DNA from: Sorghum bicolor
Lineage: Eukaryota; Streptophyta; Magnoliopsida; Poales; Poaceae
Length of the DNA: 64,000 nt
NCBI RefSeq assembly: GCF_000003195.3
Contig: NC_012875.2
Location: 11,870,174-11,934,173 of the forward strand
Direction of reading: 5' to 3'
Shown here: positions 47,001-57,377 of the stretch, piece after piece
How the letters are laid out: each line of letters opens with the position of its first letter
Numbering within the stretch: the stretch's first letter is position 1
Notes under the pieces: model-generated
The model's input: the letters and a program-made list of their open reading frames with translations, nothing else
What the model was told of the DNA's origin: nothing
The model's database searches: none
Made by a program: the position numbers and the translations under genes

Positions 47001-47178
47001 GTGGTCGGGCGCTCGGTGCGGCCACGTGTGTGGTCGGAGACGGCATGATCTCAGATTGGATCTGGGTCTCTTTCGAAACCGTGGTCGTGAGGCCGCCGCT
47101 GCACGTCGTCCACGTGATCTGGCCAACGGTGAACGTGAGGCCTTCAGGCACGGTCGCGGAAGCTGGGATCGTGACCAT
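44032..47178 (-). pseudogene. Gag-protease of Tat-2, two C-to-T stops
   Basis: The first in-frame ATG is at 47176-47178, 29 bases past the PBS. The frame runs to 44032 but is broken by TGA at 46372-46374 (CGA expected). It ends at TAG 44032-44034 (Gln codon expected), after which pol continues in the same frame. The gag domain is near 45800-45300 (W-I-T-L-Y-E, Y-F-P-V-V-L, W-L-L-G-L-P, L-R-D-Y-I-R-R-F), preceded and followed by R/D-rich stretches. A C-x2-H-P-x3-N-H-T-x2-E-C segment (about 45040) may bind zinc. The aspartyl protease has L-V-D-G-G-S-S-I-D-I (about 44610) and A-I-L-G-R-P. Confidence 0.85.
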
Positions 47179-47207
47179 CTTGTTCGCCGGAAAAGTTGCA
47201 CGCACAC

Positions 47208-47225
47208 CCCCTACCTGGCGCGCCA
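47208..47225 (-). other. Primer-binding site of Tat-2
   Basis: Minus strand TGGCGCGCCAGGTAGGGG, one base inside the 5' LTR. Confidence 0.85.
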
Positions 47226-47226
47226 C

Positions 47227-47688
47227 TGTCGACGAAAGCTGGTCGGCAGTCTACCTTGGGGTATACCCACGGTAGTAGTTTATCGGTAGACGGTGCGCAA
47301 ACTACGAACTCGATGGTGACGCAAGACACGGACAAGCTTTTTATCCAGGTTCGGCTGCCGAGTTGGCGTAATACCTACGTCCTGCGTCTGGTTGTATTGA
47401 TTTGTGTTGAGAGAATATGATGTGTCCTAGGGGGGTCCCTTGCCCCTCCTTATATAGTCTGGAGGGCAGGGTTACAGATCTGGAAACTAATCCTAGTCGG
47501 TTACAACTGCCATGGATAATTCGATATCAATTCTTATTCTAACCGACTAGAATCCTGCTTGATCTCCATATCTTGTTTCCTTGCGCGAAACTCCAGGTTG
47601 TCGGATCAAGCCTTGAACTCGTCTCGTAATGGGCCAAGCCTCCTGGCCGAAGTCTAGCCGTAAGGGTATAGGGGTTTATACCCCCACA
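47227..47688 (-). repeat. 5' LTR of Tat-2
   Basis: 462 bases. A minus-strand TATA box (ACTATATAAGGAGGGG) lies at about 47445-47460. Confidence 0.95.
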
Positions 47689-49559
47689 CCATGAGAGGCA
47701 GCCAAAGATAGTAACACTCGAATTGTTGTCAAACGGGCAACTGGTGAATCAGTATTAAAGAAATCTTCCCCTTCTCTTTGGGTATAACCCTTAGCCACAA
47801 GCCTAGCCTTGTACCTCTCAATTGTACCATCAGGCCTAAGCTTTTTCTTGAACACCCATTTACACCCTATAGGTTTACACCCATAATGCCGTTCAACCAC
47901 TTCCCAAGTTCCATTAGATATTATTGAATCCATGTCATTCCTTATTGCTTCCTTCCACAAGTCAGCATCAGGAGAGGAAAATGTCTCATTAATGGTTGTT
48001 GGGGTATCATCCATGAGGTACACAATATAGTCATCTCCAAAACACTTCACTTTTCTATGTCTTTTGCTCGTTCGAGTGACTACATTATCATCCTACTCAG
48101 GATAGTGAACATGGGGTTCCTCAAATTGTTCTATCTGAATAAATTGCTCATGGGAATTTATAGACTCATGACTAGAAAGATTAGGTGTACTTTTTATAGG
48201 GAACTCAGTTTCAAAGAATATTGCATCTCTTGATTCCATTATAGTACCAACATGCATATCTGGTACTCCAGAATTTATAATTAAAAACCTATACCCTAAG
48301 CTGTGAGTAGCATAACCAAGAAAAATACAATCAACTCTCTTAGGTCTGAGTTTGCGTTTCTTGTTTATTGGCACATTCACTTTAGCCAAACAACCCCAAG
48401 TACGCAAATAGGAGACATTTATTATTTTCTTTTCCCATTCCTCAAATGGCGTGATTTTTTTATTCTTTGTAGTAACTCTATTCAGGACATGACATGCTGT
48501 CAATATCGCCTCACCCCACCATTCCTTAGATAGTCCCGAAGTCTCTAACATGGTGTTAACCATCTCAGTTAGAGTACGGTTCTTTCTTTCAGCAATCCCA
48601 TTGGACTGTGGTGAGTATGGCGGTGTCCTCTCATGAATAATTCCATGTTCTACACAGAAATTAGAAAAATCACTTGAAAAATATTCTCCACTACGATCGG
48701 ACCTTAAGCGTTTAATTTTCCTCTCAAGTTGATTTTCTACTTCAGCTTTATAGGCTTTAAAATATTGTAATGCTTTATCCTTTGTTTTAAGCAAGTACAC
48801 ATGACAAAATCTAGTACAACCGTATATAAATCTAATGAAGTATCGTTTAACACCTTTAATCAACTCACCATTCATCTCGCATAGATCATAATGGATTAGT
48901 TCTAATAGTGCCAAGTTCCTCGCCTCCGCAGCCTTGTGAGGCTTGCGAGGTTGCTTGGATTACACGCATACATGGCACTTAGAACCTTTGACTAAACTAA
49001 ATTTCGGGATTAAATTCATATTTGCTAGCCGCGTTAAACAACCATAATTAACATGACAAAATAGCGAATGCCAAATATTTGACTCATTCGAAATAATAGT
49101 ATGGTTCACGATTTAATTACACACATCATGCATAAATAAGCGGAACAAGCCTCCGCAATCATAACCTTTACCAATAAAAGTTCCAAACTTTGAAAGTATA
49201 ACTTTATTGGCCTCAAAGACTATTTTGTAGCCATCTCTCCAAAGCTGTGAGCCGCTAACTAGATTCTTTTTGATGGAGGGGACATGCTGCACGTTCTTCA
49301 TCAGCACTGTCTTTCCCGAAGTGAACTTCAAAATAACCGTACCAACACCAAGAACACGCGCATGAGAGCTGTTCCCCAACAGTAAGGCTCCAGTGTTGCC
49401 GGCCTGATAAGAAGAAAATAAAGAGATGCCAGCACATACATGAACATTAGCCCCAGTATCCATCCACCACTCTGGTGAATGACAGACTGAAAGAACAGTG
49501 GGTAAATAATTACCATACCCAGATGTTCCTCCTTCAGCCTTGCTGATGACCATATTCAC
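47689..49559 (-). pseudogene. Cop-1 protease, integrase and start of RT
   Basis: Protease: W-W-M-D-T-G-A-N (about 49465) in the open frame 49559-49113. The GAG-pre-integrase region (49112-48915) has H-x-H and C-H-V-C residues but a stop where a Gln is expected. Integrase (48914-48093): H-Y-D-L-C, S-D-R-S-G-E-Y, A-E-R-K-N-R-T, that is the D-D-E triad. RT start (48050-47689): W-K-E-A-I, K-W-V-F-K-K-K, R-L-V-A-K-G-Y, cut at the Tat-2 TSD. Several stops and frame breaks separate the parts. Confidence 0.9.
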
Positions 49560-50389
49560 TGACTTTTTCCGTTCTCGTTTGAATTTGCGGTCTGGACAAG
49601 CACTTGCCCAGTGGTCATCGGTACCGCAAACAAAGCAGCCTCCATCTGCCTTTTTCTTCTTAAAAGTTGCAGTTTGCTATGGCTTTGGATTTATCCCTTG
49701 CTTGTTCTCTTGCTTGTTCTTTTTCTTATTACGGAATGCGGATTGCTTTTTCTTCTGCACCACATTGGTAATAGAAGACTCAACGCCTTTCCCATGTGTA
49801 TCTTTTGCTGTCGCCTTCTCCTCAACTTCAAGAGTTCCCATGAGTTCGGCAAGACCAAACTCTTTCCTCTGATGTTTTAGAGAAGTAGCAAAATCCTTCC
49901 AAGAAGGTGGCAGCATAGCAATTATACCGCCGACCACAAACTTTTTAGGCAACACACAAGGGAATTGTTCTAGTTCCTTAGCTACTCATATGCTTGTTCA
50001 ATCATAGAACGGTTATCCACCATTTTGTAATCAAACAGTTGCTCCATGAGGTACAGCTCGCTACCAGCATCAGAAACCCCAAACTTGGCCTCAAGCGCAT
50101 CCCATAATTCCTTAGCAGTGGTGCAAATGATATAGTTGTCAACGTACTTTTTATCGAGCACACTGATCACGACGCCTCTGAAGAGGTTGTCGGCTGCCAT
50201 GAACGTTTGCTCCTCCTCAGGAGTAAACTGTTACGGCTTCCCCTTCGCGGAGTGATAGCAACTCATAGCAGTTAACCACAATATCATTCTCGCGCGCCAC
50301 TGCTTATACTTTGAACCATCAAACGGATCCGGTTTTAACGCAGCAGCAAAACCACTAACAGAAAAATGCCTAATATCAGGTTTTTGGAT
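49560..50389 (-). pseudogene. Cop-1 gag, broken
   Basis: Open coding similarity begins at the very edge of the LTR (50389). It includes L-K-P-D-P-F-D-G-S, a stop at about 50231-50233, then the core with E-L-W-D-A-L-E-A-K-F-G and L-P-P-S-W-K-D-F. A zinc knuckle C-x2-C-x4-H-x4-C ([14 protein letters not shown]) lies at about 49638-49594. I find neither an in-frame ATG between LTR and gag core nor a normal tRNA primer site after the LTR. Confidence 0.8.
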
Positions 50390-52277
50390 TGTTAGAGAAT
50401 TAGATATTTTAATGTTTGATGTAATCTAGAAAATTACGCATAATATTGTGGTGACATATATGTGCACGTGTGCAATTTTATCACTACTCAGATTAGAGGT
50501 AAACATTGCAAGAACTACTGCAACAACAGCAGACATACTGAAAATGGAAAACAATTGTTTAAGATTATACCCCAAGGAGGCACCAGTGCCTAAGGCACCG
50601 GCGGCTCCATTCAGACTAGTCGACATAGTGTGTTGCTCATAGTAGTGGACCTCAGTTGATGTCGGAAGATGTTCGCAGTGCAGTCCCGCGAACGTCCACC
50701 AGGAAGAAGATGAAGTATCCTGAGTCCCAAATGTCCACCAGGAAGAAGATGAAGCCGATCTCGATCCTGATCCACCGGAGTGGAAGAAGACGATCTCGCC
50801 GGCGAGCAGTCGCGGAAGACGCTCCCCAAAAACATGATTGCCTGCACACCCGAGCAGGTGTCTCGATGCAGGGCGTCGGGTTCTGAAGGCCTGCTCTCCC
50901 GATCTCTATGCGCGCAGAGGTTCAGGACAGGGATGGACAGAAAGCAACGCGTCTGGAATGGAAAGGAATGACTGATTGCTGATTGTGTCTCGCAGGGAAG
51001 GAACGTGACTCGCGTATGGAATATATAGGCTCCAGGAGGAAATGTCTAGTTAATGGCAATCAATCATAATTAATTGCCATTAACAAGTCAATCAATTAGC
51101 AATTAATTGCCATTAATTCCACAACGGTCAGATCTCATTTTCCTCCCTTTCCTTATTCACCACGCGAGTGCCACGTCACGTCTGGTCTGGACCTCGTGTG
51201 TCACGTCACGCACGTCTCGTCTCAACTTCGACAAGAAAAGACAAGACAAGACAAGTAAGCAAGCACGCACGCCATGCCACACCATGCCACGCCACGCCTC
51301 GCCACACCACGCCTCGCCAAGGCACGGCACGACACGTCTTGGCTCGGCGGCGGCGTGCACGTGCATGTGGCAGCCCTTTTCCCTTGTTCAACTTCTCCAT
51401 AGGAGCTATCAAAGGCTACCTATTTAAGTTAACACATGGTCAATCATCAATATAGTTGTTGACACCATTTTTAGACACGTATCTTTTGACGTGTACCTGG
51501 GGTCAGTAAAGTATGGATCGGCAAATGAAGCAACGATAACTAGTATACAGGGAAGTTGCCGATGAAGGTGGTTGCCGATGAAGGGACAATTGAACGTGAC
51601 TAAGTCCAGAGGTGGTGACGTGTTCATACTGATGACCAGTATTAATGTTTGCCGATGGCCACAATAGGAGGTCTGCCGATGGCTCTGAAGGAAAGTGTGG
51701 AGATTGCCGATTGATCTGTGGCGGTGCCCCGGTCGGTTAGAAGGGGGTAGTTTTATGTTTTCCTTAGTTATTAGAATTCATTTTGTGTACGGGTTCCGTT
51801 TAGTTTGGAATTGAAGTCCTAGTCGTGTCTAGTTGTAGCCTTCGGACAGGGCATAAATATAGACCCTAGGGCGATGTAATGAAAGAATCTATCAATCAAT
51901 CAAACACAAGTTTTTACTCATATTCTAGTATCTACATTTTCGAAGACTTTGTCATATTTTCTTTTTATTATGAGTTCTTCGGAATTCGTCGAGTCAAACT
52001 CGGCGCGTTTTCAAGTTCCGCGTGATCACCTCTTGGCCGTGACATCCGGGCGCATCGCTGTTGTCGGGACCAAAGTGGTCGAGTTACCACCTTTGTCGAT
52101 TGTAAGGTCAAATCGGCTGGCACGCCTTGACGTTTGAATCGGGTATTAGCCCTTTGTGTTTGCAGATCAGTTTCGCATCAACAACGGTACTAAACCATTT
52201 TCATTATAGCATTTATTATCGGCCCTTGAATTAATCATCAAATATAATTATGGGCTAAAAGCCCATTATATTCAACA
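50390..52277 (-). repeat. 5' LTR of Cop-1 (interrupted by a solo LTR)
   Basis: TGTTAGAGAATTAG (50390) to TATATTCAACA (52277). The parts 50390-51456 and 52189-52277 join to about 1156 bases, equal to the other LTR. ORF 50626-50426 corresponds to 33052-32738 of the other LTR. Confidence 0.9.
51457..52183 (+). repeat. Solo LTR of the Tat-1 family
   Basis: 727 bases, TGTTGACACC to GCATCAACA. The right TSD is ACGGT (52184-52188). The left copy reads ATAGT (51452-51456), that is ACGGT with its CpG changed to TpA. The undisturbed Cop-1 LTR at 33764-33770 has ACGGT at this site. The LTR is clearly diverged from 15627-16325 but still has seven GCCGAT/ATCGGC motifs. TATA-like CATAAATATAG is at about 51851. 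Confidence 0.93.
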
Positions 52278-52282
52278 CAGTT

Positions 52283-53401
52283 GCCCCCGTTCATGAGCTT
52301 GGGTCACGTCTTTTGATGATCCAAATTTTGGGCACTCTACAAATTGTCGATTATGGTATTACCTTCCGTTGCTTTCGAAGAGATTTCGGTATTTATTGGA
52401 AGGATCTTGCCAACCATTGACTTAGGTTTCTCCCTCGAGGGTTACCAACGTCATGCTTTCTAGCATTTGATCTCGGGGCAACACGTCATTGGAAGGTTTC
52501 AGGGGCATTCTGCCAACATCCATCATCCCACTCTAAGGCTTCTCCATAAGTGGATCGCTAGTTCGTTCTTTTCAAGAGATGATACACATCTTACTTACGA
52601 CATAGAGTTGAAGTTGCTTTATGCTGTGCTCAAAAAGGTTAATGTTGCACCTGTTGTTGAGCTTGTTAATCATTGGTTACATTCCATTAAGACTTCAACT
52701 GCTATCATGTGCACATCTCTTATTACTCGCCTTGCTGCAAGTGTTGATCTCATGCTGCTAATACCATTATTTACCTCACTACTCCTCACATCATGATTAA
52801 TGAATCATATCTTTCGCATGCACATATGATTAAACACGACGAAACAGGTAAAAAGATTTTATATTATTTTTCGAGATATATAAACGAGATCCAGTTACCT
52901 AACCCAGATCTCGCTCTGTATAATTCCCCAACACTCACCTTCACCCTCATTGAGAGGGACGGAGGACGCATGAGCTCTGTTTCTCGTAGAAACTCACGGA
53001 GGAGGGAACAAGAAGAGCAGGCAGCACAAGCAGCAAGGGCAACACAGCCGGCACCATCTTCACAGCTAGCACAACACACTCCACCACTAGCAATGCTAGG
53101 GATGGGATGGACCCCTCCTATACCTGCACCCAGATTTACCCCTAGGTATGGATATGGTATGGGATACGTTCCTCACCCCTACGAGGCTGGAGGTTTGAGC
53201 TGGCAGGCAGGAGGGTCGAGCTGGCAGGTGCTCGGAGGTGCAGGCCCAAGCGAGCTAGAGGCATATGGGGCAGGGGGATCCAGGCATCACGAGCCAGGAC
53301 ACTCCTCAAATTCCGAGGGAATGCCACCCCCTGTTCGCCCTCAGGTCACACTGGACGTCTTCAACACTCGCATGGGAGGACTGGTGCTCCAGAACAGGTA
53401 G
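52283..53401 (+). pseudogene. Ath-A ATHILA-ORF1-like gene, part 2
   Basis: In phase with 32706 across Cop-1. The stretch has H-E-L-G-S-R-L-L-M-I-Q-I-L, G-I-T-F-R-C-F and Y-W-K-D-L, matching the G-S-R-L-L-T-x-E-F-L and T-W-K-x-L pattern of ATHILA ORF-1 proteins. A TGA near 52418 stops it. Later parts remain open in shifted frames: 52467-52796 and 52793-53401 (an S/R/E-rich segment, then G/Y/P-rich sequence with two G-G-x-S-W-Q-x-x-G repeats). These are the decayed C-terminal half. Confidence 0.55.
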
Positions 53402-55013
53402 ATCCAAGGTACGCTGAATGTCCACATCCAGACTACTACCCAATGGCATCAGTAGACCCAGTAGAGCTTCATCGTCCTTGGGGATGCAAGCCGTCGCCGG
53501 CACGAGCCACAGATGGCCTACCTACGATCCATGGGACATTTCCCTGGACCGCAGCAGTGAGCTAGCTTGGGGGAGGACCCCCACAAGAGGTAACATGTAT
53601 CTTACATTCTTGCACTTAATTTTAGTTCTTAATTTTAGTATTTAAATTTTAGCAATTTTTCATCTTCTTTCAAAAAAAATTCCACTCTCATGTGCACTAT
53701 GATATGTTAGTTTACCTTCTGTTGAAATGATGAATAGTTGCTCTATCTATAATTCTCTAGTATCTAAGTTATAATTTAGTGTTCATCAAGATTTAAGTTT
53801 GTTGGCTAAAAATGTCTCATTCTAAGAACTTGAAATCTTGTGGGTTGCAAATGCATGATCCTTTTTTAAGTTGTTGCGAGACATGATATGGTATAAATAG
53901 ATTTTGCTATGACTTTGTTCTAAGAGAAACTTGACATCCGGAGTTTTCTTTTCAAAAATTCAAAACAAAGAGTTCCTCAATGATTATGAAATACCTAACA
54001 AGGCCATATGACTTGCTTAGTAGTTTGTACACCTTTAGTCATATGCGGCTTGCGGCGCTTTGGGTTGAGTCAAATCCCAGGTATCCTAGAGTGAGATTAT
54101 GGTCATGCACCCATGATATGAGATTCACGCACCCACCAAATAAATCCGACTCTCACACTGAGAAGTTGCGCACAACATGCACCCTTCCATCCACCAAAAA
54201 TATGCCAACTCTTATCCTAAGAGTTGCGCCTTAGCTTCCACCAAATAGGTATGCCAAACTCTCACCCTGAGGTTTGCGCATCCCCATACAAAATTTTACT
54301 CCTTACATCACCATCATGACATCTCTCCATTTTCCTCTTTGAGATCCCTTTGAAACATATGGGCATCAGTTATCCATGAAAAAAAGGAAAAGCCAAAAGG
54401 CATGGACGAGAAAATCAAAATCCCCATCAGATATATATATATATATGATCCATATTTTTAGGGCCCATATGTTTACATTCTCTCATTCTCATCCTCAAAT
54501 AAAGAGAGTCATAATACACATAGTAACAAAAAATATTTAGATAGGACTACCACCAAAAATTCCACACACTTGCACATCTCAATCAACGTGTATGACTTGT
54601 ATCTCCTCATGGTCCAGGCTTTGACTTGGCAACACAAGTGTCGTAAGTACACCCACCTTTATACCTTCCCAAAGCTCCATTCTCAGCCTTAGTGAGGATT
54701 TCATACACATTGAGCGATCGAGAGAATCATTCGAGGAACTTATTTATTTTGCAAAAAATTATAAAACCTCCAGATTGATAGTCTATCAAGGGATAAATGA
54801 ATGGTGAGTCTGTTACAACCATTCTATCTTGCAACCACCCAAGAACTTGGAAATGCTATAAGCCCTATGAGAAGTCAAGGTAAAGTGTGGATAGCATGCC
54901 AACTTATTTAAATTGTGAATGAATGCTTTGTTATAGGTATGACACTCTTGAATTATATCGGCATAGTAGCAAATCAACAACCATACTTAATTATTTGCTC
55001 GAGACGAGCAAAG
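53402..55013 (+). other. Ath-A 3' untranslated internal region
   Basis: About 1.6 kb of AT-rich sequence with no supported gene. It holds an (AT)n microsatellite at 54430-54446. The stretch around 54540-54660 resembles 60250-60370 of Ath-D. Confidence 0.7.
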
Positions 55014-55030
55014 GTTAAGCTTGGGGGACT
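55014..55030 (+). other. Polypurine tract of Ath-A
   Basis: GTTAAGCTTGGGGGACT, preceded by GAGACGAGCAAAG, abuts the 3' LTR. This is the Athila-type pattern. Confidence 0.85.
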
Positions 55031-56806
55031 TGTTGGCAGTCATTATAGACCAATTATAAACTGCCAACTTGATCCAAAAGGAGAACAAGCAATCATATTA
55101 TATACACAAATGCATTTTATTACTAACAAGTTCCACTTGTACCATAGTGATTGTATTTTGCAGGAATTATAGTGCAACAAGTGAAAATGTGCAATACCAC
55201 AAAGAAAGCGCAATGTACCAAAAGACGTATTCAGAAATGTGCAAAACAAGAAAATAGAGAAAGGCCCGAACATCGTAGAACTGGGCCTGATCGTAACCAC
55301 GGGAGAGATCCAGGCCCAGAGCCAAACCAACCACACGAATGCGGTGGCTAGGGGGACCCACCTAGGGTGCGGGCGCACCCTGGTGCGGGCGCACCCTGGT
55401 GCGGGCGCACCCCTAGAGGCGGCAAACTGGGCCCATCTTTCTCAGGCGGTTGCATGCCGCCATGCATAGGACGGTTTCACCAACTACCAAATTTAGATGC
55501 GACGAACCGTCCTAGTTCCACTACAAAAAGAGAGGCACTCCCCCCTTTTCAACACACACATCATTTGGAGTCAATTCACCTCACACCTCTCACTTCTATC
55601 TTTAGTCTAGATTAGTAGTAGAGCAAGGCAAGAGCTAGCAAGGAGAGCTTGTCTCCTTGGAAGAAAGGATCTTCTTGGTATGAATAATATTCAATCTTCT
55701 TCCATGAGCAAGTTCTATTCATCTTTATATGATTATGCATATGAACTAGAGTATGGTTGTGTTCTTATCATGTTCATAGTATATGAACTAGTTCTTAGTT
55801 CTTGTGCTATGTTCTTGATATGTTCATCATTGTTCTTCATTGTTCATCAGATTAGTATGATTAGGATTAGAATTAGGAATGGGATGATGGTTCACTGTGC
55901 TGTGTTGGTTGCTCTTAGCCTAGCCTGTCACTCCGAAGGGGTGGGGCCCGCGGGGGTTAGGAGTTGTTTCCAAATACGTGAACATGGTGTTCAGGTATGC
56001 GGGAATAAGTGGATGTGCGGGTATCTTTCGGGTAGAAGGGTAGGTGGCAGGGTAGTGATAGCTCTATCATCCGTTGCATTACCCCACGATTAGGTATTCT
56101 GATAGGAGTTCTGTAAAGTCTCTATCGGCTGGGTATCCAGCCGCGGGGATCTCCTCTCATCTCAAGCTTAGTTCTAACTCTATTTATTGCTAATTAGACG
56201 ATCCACTAACAGTTCTATGCATAGTTATATGTGACCCTTGCCTACTCAAGTAGATTTATTTCTTTATTCTTTATTTATTATTTCTCTTCTATTTTATCCT
56301 TTAGGTCAATGTGTGTCCACTATCTTGAATATCAAGTTTATTCCTGTTTACTCTATGTCTACCAAGCATTCAATAAGTAATCATGTTTACACCATGTTTG
56401 ATCCCTTTGCCTTCCTACGGGAATTATAAATTCGACACCCTTGAATACTCATGGGTTGAAATGCTACAATGATAGTTCTGTCCGCTTGCAGTTATATTAC
56501 TTCTTCATTCATGAACTATCGATTGGCGTACCTAAGTACTGTTACTTAAGATTGTAATCCTTGTGCACTTTCAAGCGTAGTGCCACAACTTTGCATATCA
56601 CAAGTAAGGATGGTTAGGAAGGCCAATCCGTCATTCCTAATTATTGTTACCAGACTGCACTGCTAAGGCCGGCGCCCTCGAGTTGCCTTGGGTTATCTCT
56701 CTGATGTAGCGATAGTTACGGTATGCCAACACCCGAAATTTTTGGTGCCATTGCTAAGGATGGATCTATGGTCTATTTTTAATGGTGACGCTAAGAAATG
56801 CCAACA
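55031..56806 (+). repeat. 3' LTR of Ath-A
   Basis: TGTTGGCAGTC to AATGCCAACA, 1776 bases. A GC-rich minisatellite with a 16-base unit (GCGGGCGCACCCTGGT, about 2.6 copies) at 55366-55413 is shorter in the 5' LTR (14958-14995), which accounts for most of the length difference. Divergence from the 5' LTR is a few percent by eye. Confidence 0.92.
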
Positions 56807-56811
56807 ATCAC

Positions 56812-57377
56812 CACTCCTAAACTAGGCACCATGCTCCATTTAAGAGATGTATGAAACTACTCCAAACCTAAACATATACTATAGCAGACAAAGGTGACAT
56901 GAAAGAATTATAGAGATTTACTCAAACGGTGATGAAAGAGCATGACTATTGTTTAGCACATTAAGCAAATCTTAAAGGTAGGGGCAACCAAGATAGTATA
57001 GCAACATGGTAAGATATGTATCTATGGAACCATATCCCCCAAGCGTGACTTTTGCAAAAATCAAGATTGGATGAAAGTAATTCAATGTTGTGTAATGATT
57101 GGTTGGACATACCTCACATTTGTCAGTCCTTCGATCTTTTGCTCCAAACCTAGTAAGGTTAGTGACAAAAATACCCAAAGGAATATTTTTACAATTATAA
57201 TTCTATGCTCAATTAACAAGGGTAGCACAGTAGAAAAATGAACACTCATGTGATGGTCTAAATAGTGCTTGTTTTAGGACACTAAGCTTGTCCTTCCGAA
57301 ACCTTCAAGATGTTATTTGGTGAAGTGGTTTCCCTACCAACACCAATCAATGTGCACCTTATTGAGATCTACAATAT
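56812..57377 (-). other. Ath-B internal non-coding region
   Basis: Continues Ath-B on the far side of Ath-A. The right TSD ATCAC is 56807-56811. No open frame of interest and no pol similarity. Confidence 0.55.

Larger units (their letters stand above)
35636..47688 (-). mobile_element. Tat-2, complete young Ty3/gypsy Tat-lineage element
   Basis: 12,053 bases, TSD CCATG at 35631-35635 and 47689-47693, two 462-base LTRs that differ by about three C/T transitions (about 0.65%). The order on the minus strand is 5' LTR, PBS, gag-protease, pol, antisense gene (plus strand), tandem repeats, PPT, 3' LTR. Coding is nearly intact: only two stops, both C-to-T type, interrupt gag-pol. It is among the youngest insertions in the window. 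Confidence 0.96.
32707..52277 (-). mobile_element. Cop-1, Ty1/copia element with nested insertions
   Basis: LTRs at 32707-33857 (1151 bases, 3' on the minus strand) and 50390-52277 (about 1156 bases net, 5'). The flanks are GAGTT (32702-32706) and CAGTT (52278-52282), a TSD with one change. The gene order on the minus strand is gag with zinc knuckle, protease, integrase, RT, RNase H, and integrase before RT defines copia. The net length is about 6.8 kb. Tat-2 is inserted in its RT gene and a Tat-1 solo LTR in its 5' LTR. LTRs differ by several percent, so it is older than Tat-2 and Tat-1 copy 2. Confidence 0.93.
14627..56806 (+). mobile_element. Ath-A, Athila-like LTR retrotransposon with nested insertions
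   Basis: TSD ATCAC stands at 14622-14626 and 56807-56811. The 5' LTR is in three pieces (14627-15626, 28025-28472, 29814-30139; about 1764 bases net) and the 3' LTR is continuous (55031-56806, 1776 bases). The PBS at 30148-30165 is of the Athila type. Internal sequence after removing insertions is about 5.3 kb: a gag pseudogene, then a TATA box, then an ATHILA-ORF1-like gene. I see no protease, RT, RNase H or integrase, so it was probably non-autonomous. Tat-1 copy 2, a solo LTR and Cop-1 are inserted in it. Confidence 0.9.
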
